From assembly GCF_001522545.3 (NCBI RefSeq), contig NC_031769.1, positions 68,562,640-68,626,639 on the forward strand: DNA of 64,000 nucleotides, given 5' to 3'. The translations under genes were made by a program, and so were the position numbers. Shown piece after piece: positions 60,701-64,000 of the stretch. Source of the stretch: Parus major. Taxonomy: Eukaryota > Chordata > Aves > Passeriformes > Paridae. Numbering within the stretch: the stretch's first letter is position 1; every line of letters starts with the position of its first letter. The notes beneath the pieces were generated by a model, which ran no database searches, was not told the origin of the DNA, and saw nothing but the letters and a program-made list of their open reading frames with translations.

Positions 60701-63700
60701 ATCTTCTGGTACTGTTCCCCTAGTACAGCACATAACATATACGTACAGAGTCAGAAAAGTAAAAGAAACCCATGAATCTACCAAACGCAAAAATACTCTA
60801 TGGCCAGATCCCTCGACCTGGAACTAATGCAGGTTTGTCTAGATTCTGTAAAAATCCAAGTACACTGAAACTTAGAGGATTTTTTTTGTTATAATTTCCT
60901 TAGTTTAGAAGTAAATTACAAAATACCTAATCTATGTTCAAGCAAAAGGTGCAAACTTTCTATGGGCAGCCAGTATCAGTTTTAGCTATCCCTCAACAGA
61001 CACCCTACATCAGTATGCATCCCTAGTCCCATTCTCTTCTCTCTCCATGTATCCACAGATAATGATCCAAATAACATTTTGCAGTCTGCTATTATAATGC
61101 AGTTCGGCTGATTTTTTTCTGTCTTTTTATTAATGCGTTATCCCAAGACTTGTCATCCCACTGCTCTGAAACAAAAATAGTACACTTCAGGAGAGAACCC
61201 AGCCACTTGTTCTTATAAAAAGATTATCATGCCAGTACAAAGGTTGTTTCTAACCGAGTTACTCAAGCATCCTGCAATAAGCCATTCAGAAGTTCATCGT
61301 TACCTGTCCAAACAGATTAGTCATGTTAGTGCTGAAGCAATGGCATTATGTAAAAGACTGCTTCTCCCTGATCTGCTTCATTAGCTCCAAATCATATTTA
61401 CAAAATGCAGCATGCTACTTCAGCATGTCTGCGGCAATCAGCAGTTAAAACACTTTCTTTTACCATCACCCATGATTTATGAACACATGGGTGGCCAAAG
61501 TATAGCCCACGGGTGCTGGGCTCTCACTGCCTGCTCTCTTAGAGCACAAAAGGCAGAGCCCACGGAGAGCAGGAGCTGTAGCCCTCATCACTTCATCTCA
61601 GTTTTAGTGGGTTTGTGCAGAGGGGCAACCCACAGACAGACAAAGGCAGCAACAATGTGCTGCTCCATTTTCAAGAACTTGTGGACTTTTATATCTGCTG
61701 ATGAAACCGAGCCATTCTCCAATGGACAGAATTTAGATATTTATTCAACTTGACAGAATCAAGCTATTTAACAATGGGAGGAGAGCAGGGATGAAATAAT
61801 GAGACTAGGATGTTATGAAGTAGAGAAGAGGTAGAATAAATACTGACATATCCCATTGTAATTCTCAAGCTGACATTATTGAGTTGGCTTTGGAAACTAG
61901 GACAAGTGATCTGAATCATGACAAAAAGGCTTTCAAATATACACTGTCTGCTCTTTGTTTGGATTTGAAGAAAGCAAGCAGCCTCCCTGATCTGGTGAGT
62001 ACATTCTCAGAGCTCTTCTCTTGAGAGTCATTTTCAATTTACCTATTAAAGATGGAAAGTTTTCCACAGAAATCCAGTAAGATTTCCACAGAATCAAGTA
62101 AGTTAGCCTTTGGATTTGGTTGCTGTGAGAAACCACATTACAGAGGTGCAGTCAGAAAGGTGCAATATGTAGGCCAGACAGAATTTACTGGAAAAAAATG
62201 TCCATTTTTGTTTATAGGGTGATGGTATCATATCTGACACCCTAAACCTGGTTTCCATAGCTCATCACTCGATGAAGAGCAATAGTGGGGGGAAGATGTG
62301 TGTATCTCTCACAACAAGTAAATGGAAAACTTTGTGGTTGTTTCACTACCTGATACTGTAAAGAGAAAAATATGCTACTTCAACTGGTTAAGAAAATTCA
62401 TGGCTCTGGGCCAGACAATACTGACAAAGTTAAGCATATCACTACCCCCCTCCCCTTGCCCATTTAAGAAGCAAACTGTATTTTCAAGGTTACTGAAACT
62501 TCTGATTCTTGATAGTGGCATGAGCCACATGACAGCAGCAGAGCTTCCATGTCTGCCCCCGCTGCTTGCATGCCCCACACACTAGCTCAACTCAGCCTCT
62601 TTCACCATGAGATTCTCAGAGACTACCAGAGCCCCAAACCTGTCCCAAGCCTACTTACTTGGCCTATACGCCTTCGAAACAAGATTTACTACTTTTGCAC
62701 ATATAGATTTGTGCGTATTTAAGTTCAAAGACAGGGTTGGCAGGCCTGCGCGTAAGGTACCACATGAGTTTGCACTTGAGCAGGAATATGTTCTGCTTAT
62801 TTCAAAAACTCTCAAGTCTACTGCATCAGCTGCACAGGAATTAGCCATACCAAGCCCCTCTATCAAGACCATGATGCTTTTTTGGTAGATGTAGATACAG
62901 ACAAGAATCTATACTGTGAATAAAGACGTACTTTCCCCACAAAGAATCCTTGCCTTGGCAGTGCAGCAAGGTGTTAGTTCCACTCTTGTTCAGTGCTCAC
63001 GAAAGCAATTCCTTCCACTTCAGTTTCTATTGAAGAAAGCACATGCTGTTCAAGAGACAAGGCTACTGAATAGCTAATGGTAAGTGGCATTTTTTAAGCA
63101 AACAATGCTCTTCTAGAGGGTGCCCATCCCTTGAAGCAACAGGTGCTGCTTCCACCATCATGTATACACTCAAGAGGGCTAGAGGTGCCTAAATGTTCAA
63201 GTCAGTGGTCCTCAAAAAGACCTGGAAAAAAGGTTCTACCTCAAATTCTATGTCTCCATTTCACATCCCTGAGTTTATTTTCTAAAAAAGACCAAATCCA
63301 TAAAAGGCAAGCCATGCAGTTTCAGGAATTCCCTACCTGTGATATTAAAACCAGAAATGAGACTCCGTATTTGGTGCTTTTTCTTTTCACTTAGGTTTAA
63401 GAATCTGGGGAGAAAAGAGGTAGCATCAGACTTTGCTGGACAGTGATTCAGTACTACAGGGATGAGTACTATTTAATTTCAGAACCTGCATAAATTTTCT
63501 ATCGTTCCATTAAAGCCTAATATTCCCCAGTTTAAGTACTCTCATATATAGACCCTGATTAATCTGGCAACTTCAGCCAGGTTGCTGTACACAGCAAGAA
63601 GAGAAACAAAAACAAACTTAAAAACCCCCACTCCAAGCCCAAAACTAAACAAAACCCAGAACACTCCCCACTTTTTAAAAAATAGTTTATAAAGGGGACA

Positions 63701-64000
63701 GACATACACCACACAGGCATCTTGAATGCAAATTTTCTGACCAGACTGGCTATTTCTAGATCAGTCTTTTTGGTATGTTCTATTCTCACAGCCACATGAA
63801 ATCTTTTCCACATGCCACAGTACAGAGCCTAGCACCTGAAATACCAATGCTATGCCAAGTCACATGATAGCAAGGGGGAAAAAAAAAAGTAGTATTACCC
63901 CAAAACTAGGTGTCATAGAGCCTTCCTCACTATGGTCTCCCACTGTTTCTCTTCCCCACCCCCATCTGCCCACCACTAACATGAATTTTCAAAGTCAGTC

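Larger units (their letters stand above)
44914..64000 (-). other. PHLPP1: PHLPP1 upstream intron (more than 19 kb, runs off the window)
   Basis: Sequence upstream of the first visible exon. It carries a CR1 tail at about 47642-47717 (plus), a purine tract at 50765-50803 and a CR1 piece at about 57437-57735 (minus). No exon for the RA-like region or N-terminal extension is found, and no CpG-rich promoter-like block is seen. ORFs of up to 135 aa (45176-45583 plus, 52190-52576 plus, 50501-50872 plus) have no recognisable product. Confidence 0.82.

Noticed and set aside
62607..62888. 93-residue plus-strand ORF in a slightly CpG-richer patch
   Set aside because: Both strands are open, no domain recognised, and no start or splice context to support it.
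44914..64000. First PHLPP1 exon with the RA-like region and a CpG-rich promoter
   Set aside because: No GC-rich block and no matching frame seen. Taken to lie right of the window.

Overview
This window is vertebrate, almost certainly avian, nuclear DNA. It is AT-rich, has long introns and no operon-like gene packing. The only interspersed repeats I can recognise are CR1 non-LTR retrotransposons, the dominant LINE of birds and other sauropsids. The species cannot be fixed from the sequence.

The one gene I can support lies on the minus strand and spans the window: PHLPP1, the PH-domain and leucine-rich-repeat protein phosphatase that removes the hydrophobic-motif phosphate from Akt and PKC. 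Nine consecutive coding exons are present. Read in gene order they are 44913-44717, 42722-42597, 27609-27443, 17264-17118, 16597-16367, 14355-14153, 12524-12464, 10593-10498 and 6730-6575. They total 1,384 nt, join in one uninterrupted frame of about 460 codons, and encode the PH domain followed by about 15 leucine-rich repeats. The first exon(s), which should carry the start codon, N-terminal extension and RA-like region, lie beyond position 64000. The exons for the last repeats, the PP2C-type phosphatase domain and the C-terminal PDZ ligand lie before position 1. No promoter, CpG island, 5' end or polyadenylation site of the gene is therefore present.

Layout from low to high coordinate: 1-6574 intron; 6575-17264 seven LRR exons in a fairly compact cluster; 17265-27442 a 10.2 kb intron; 27443-27609 the first LRR exon; 27610-42596 a 15 kb intron holding a decayed CR1 with reverse-transcriptase remnants; 42597-44913 two PH-domain exons; 44914-64000 more than 19 kb of upstream intron with two further CR1 pieces. 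I saw no second protein gene, rRNA, tRNA, CRISPR array or endogenous retrovirus.

The most interesting observations are these. First, the intron after exon 17264-17118 must use a GC-AG splice pair, and a competing GT four bases further in would cause a frameshift. Second, inverted CR1 tails flank the first PH exon and could pair across it. Third, three perfect short hairpins occur in introns. Fourth, an antisense open segment in an intron has a strong acceptor-like polypyrimidine tract. I did not find an undescribed biological system here.
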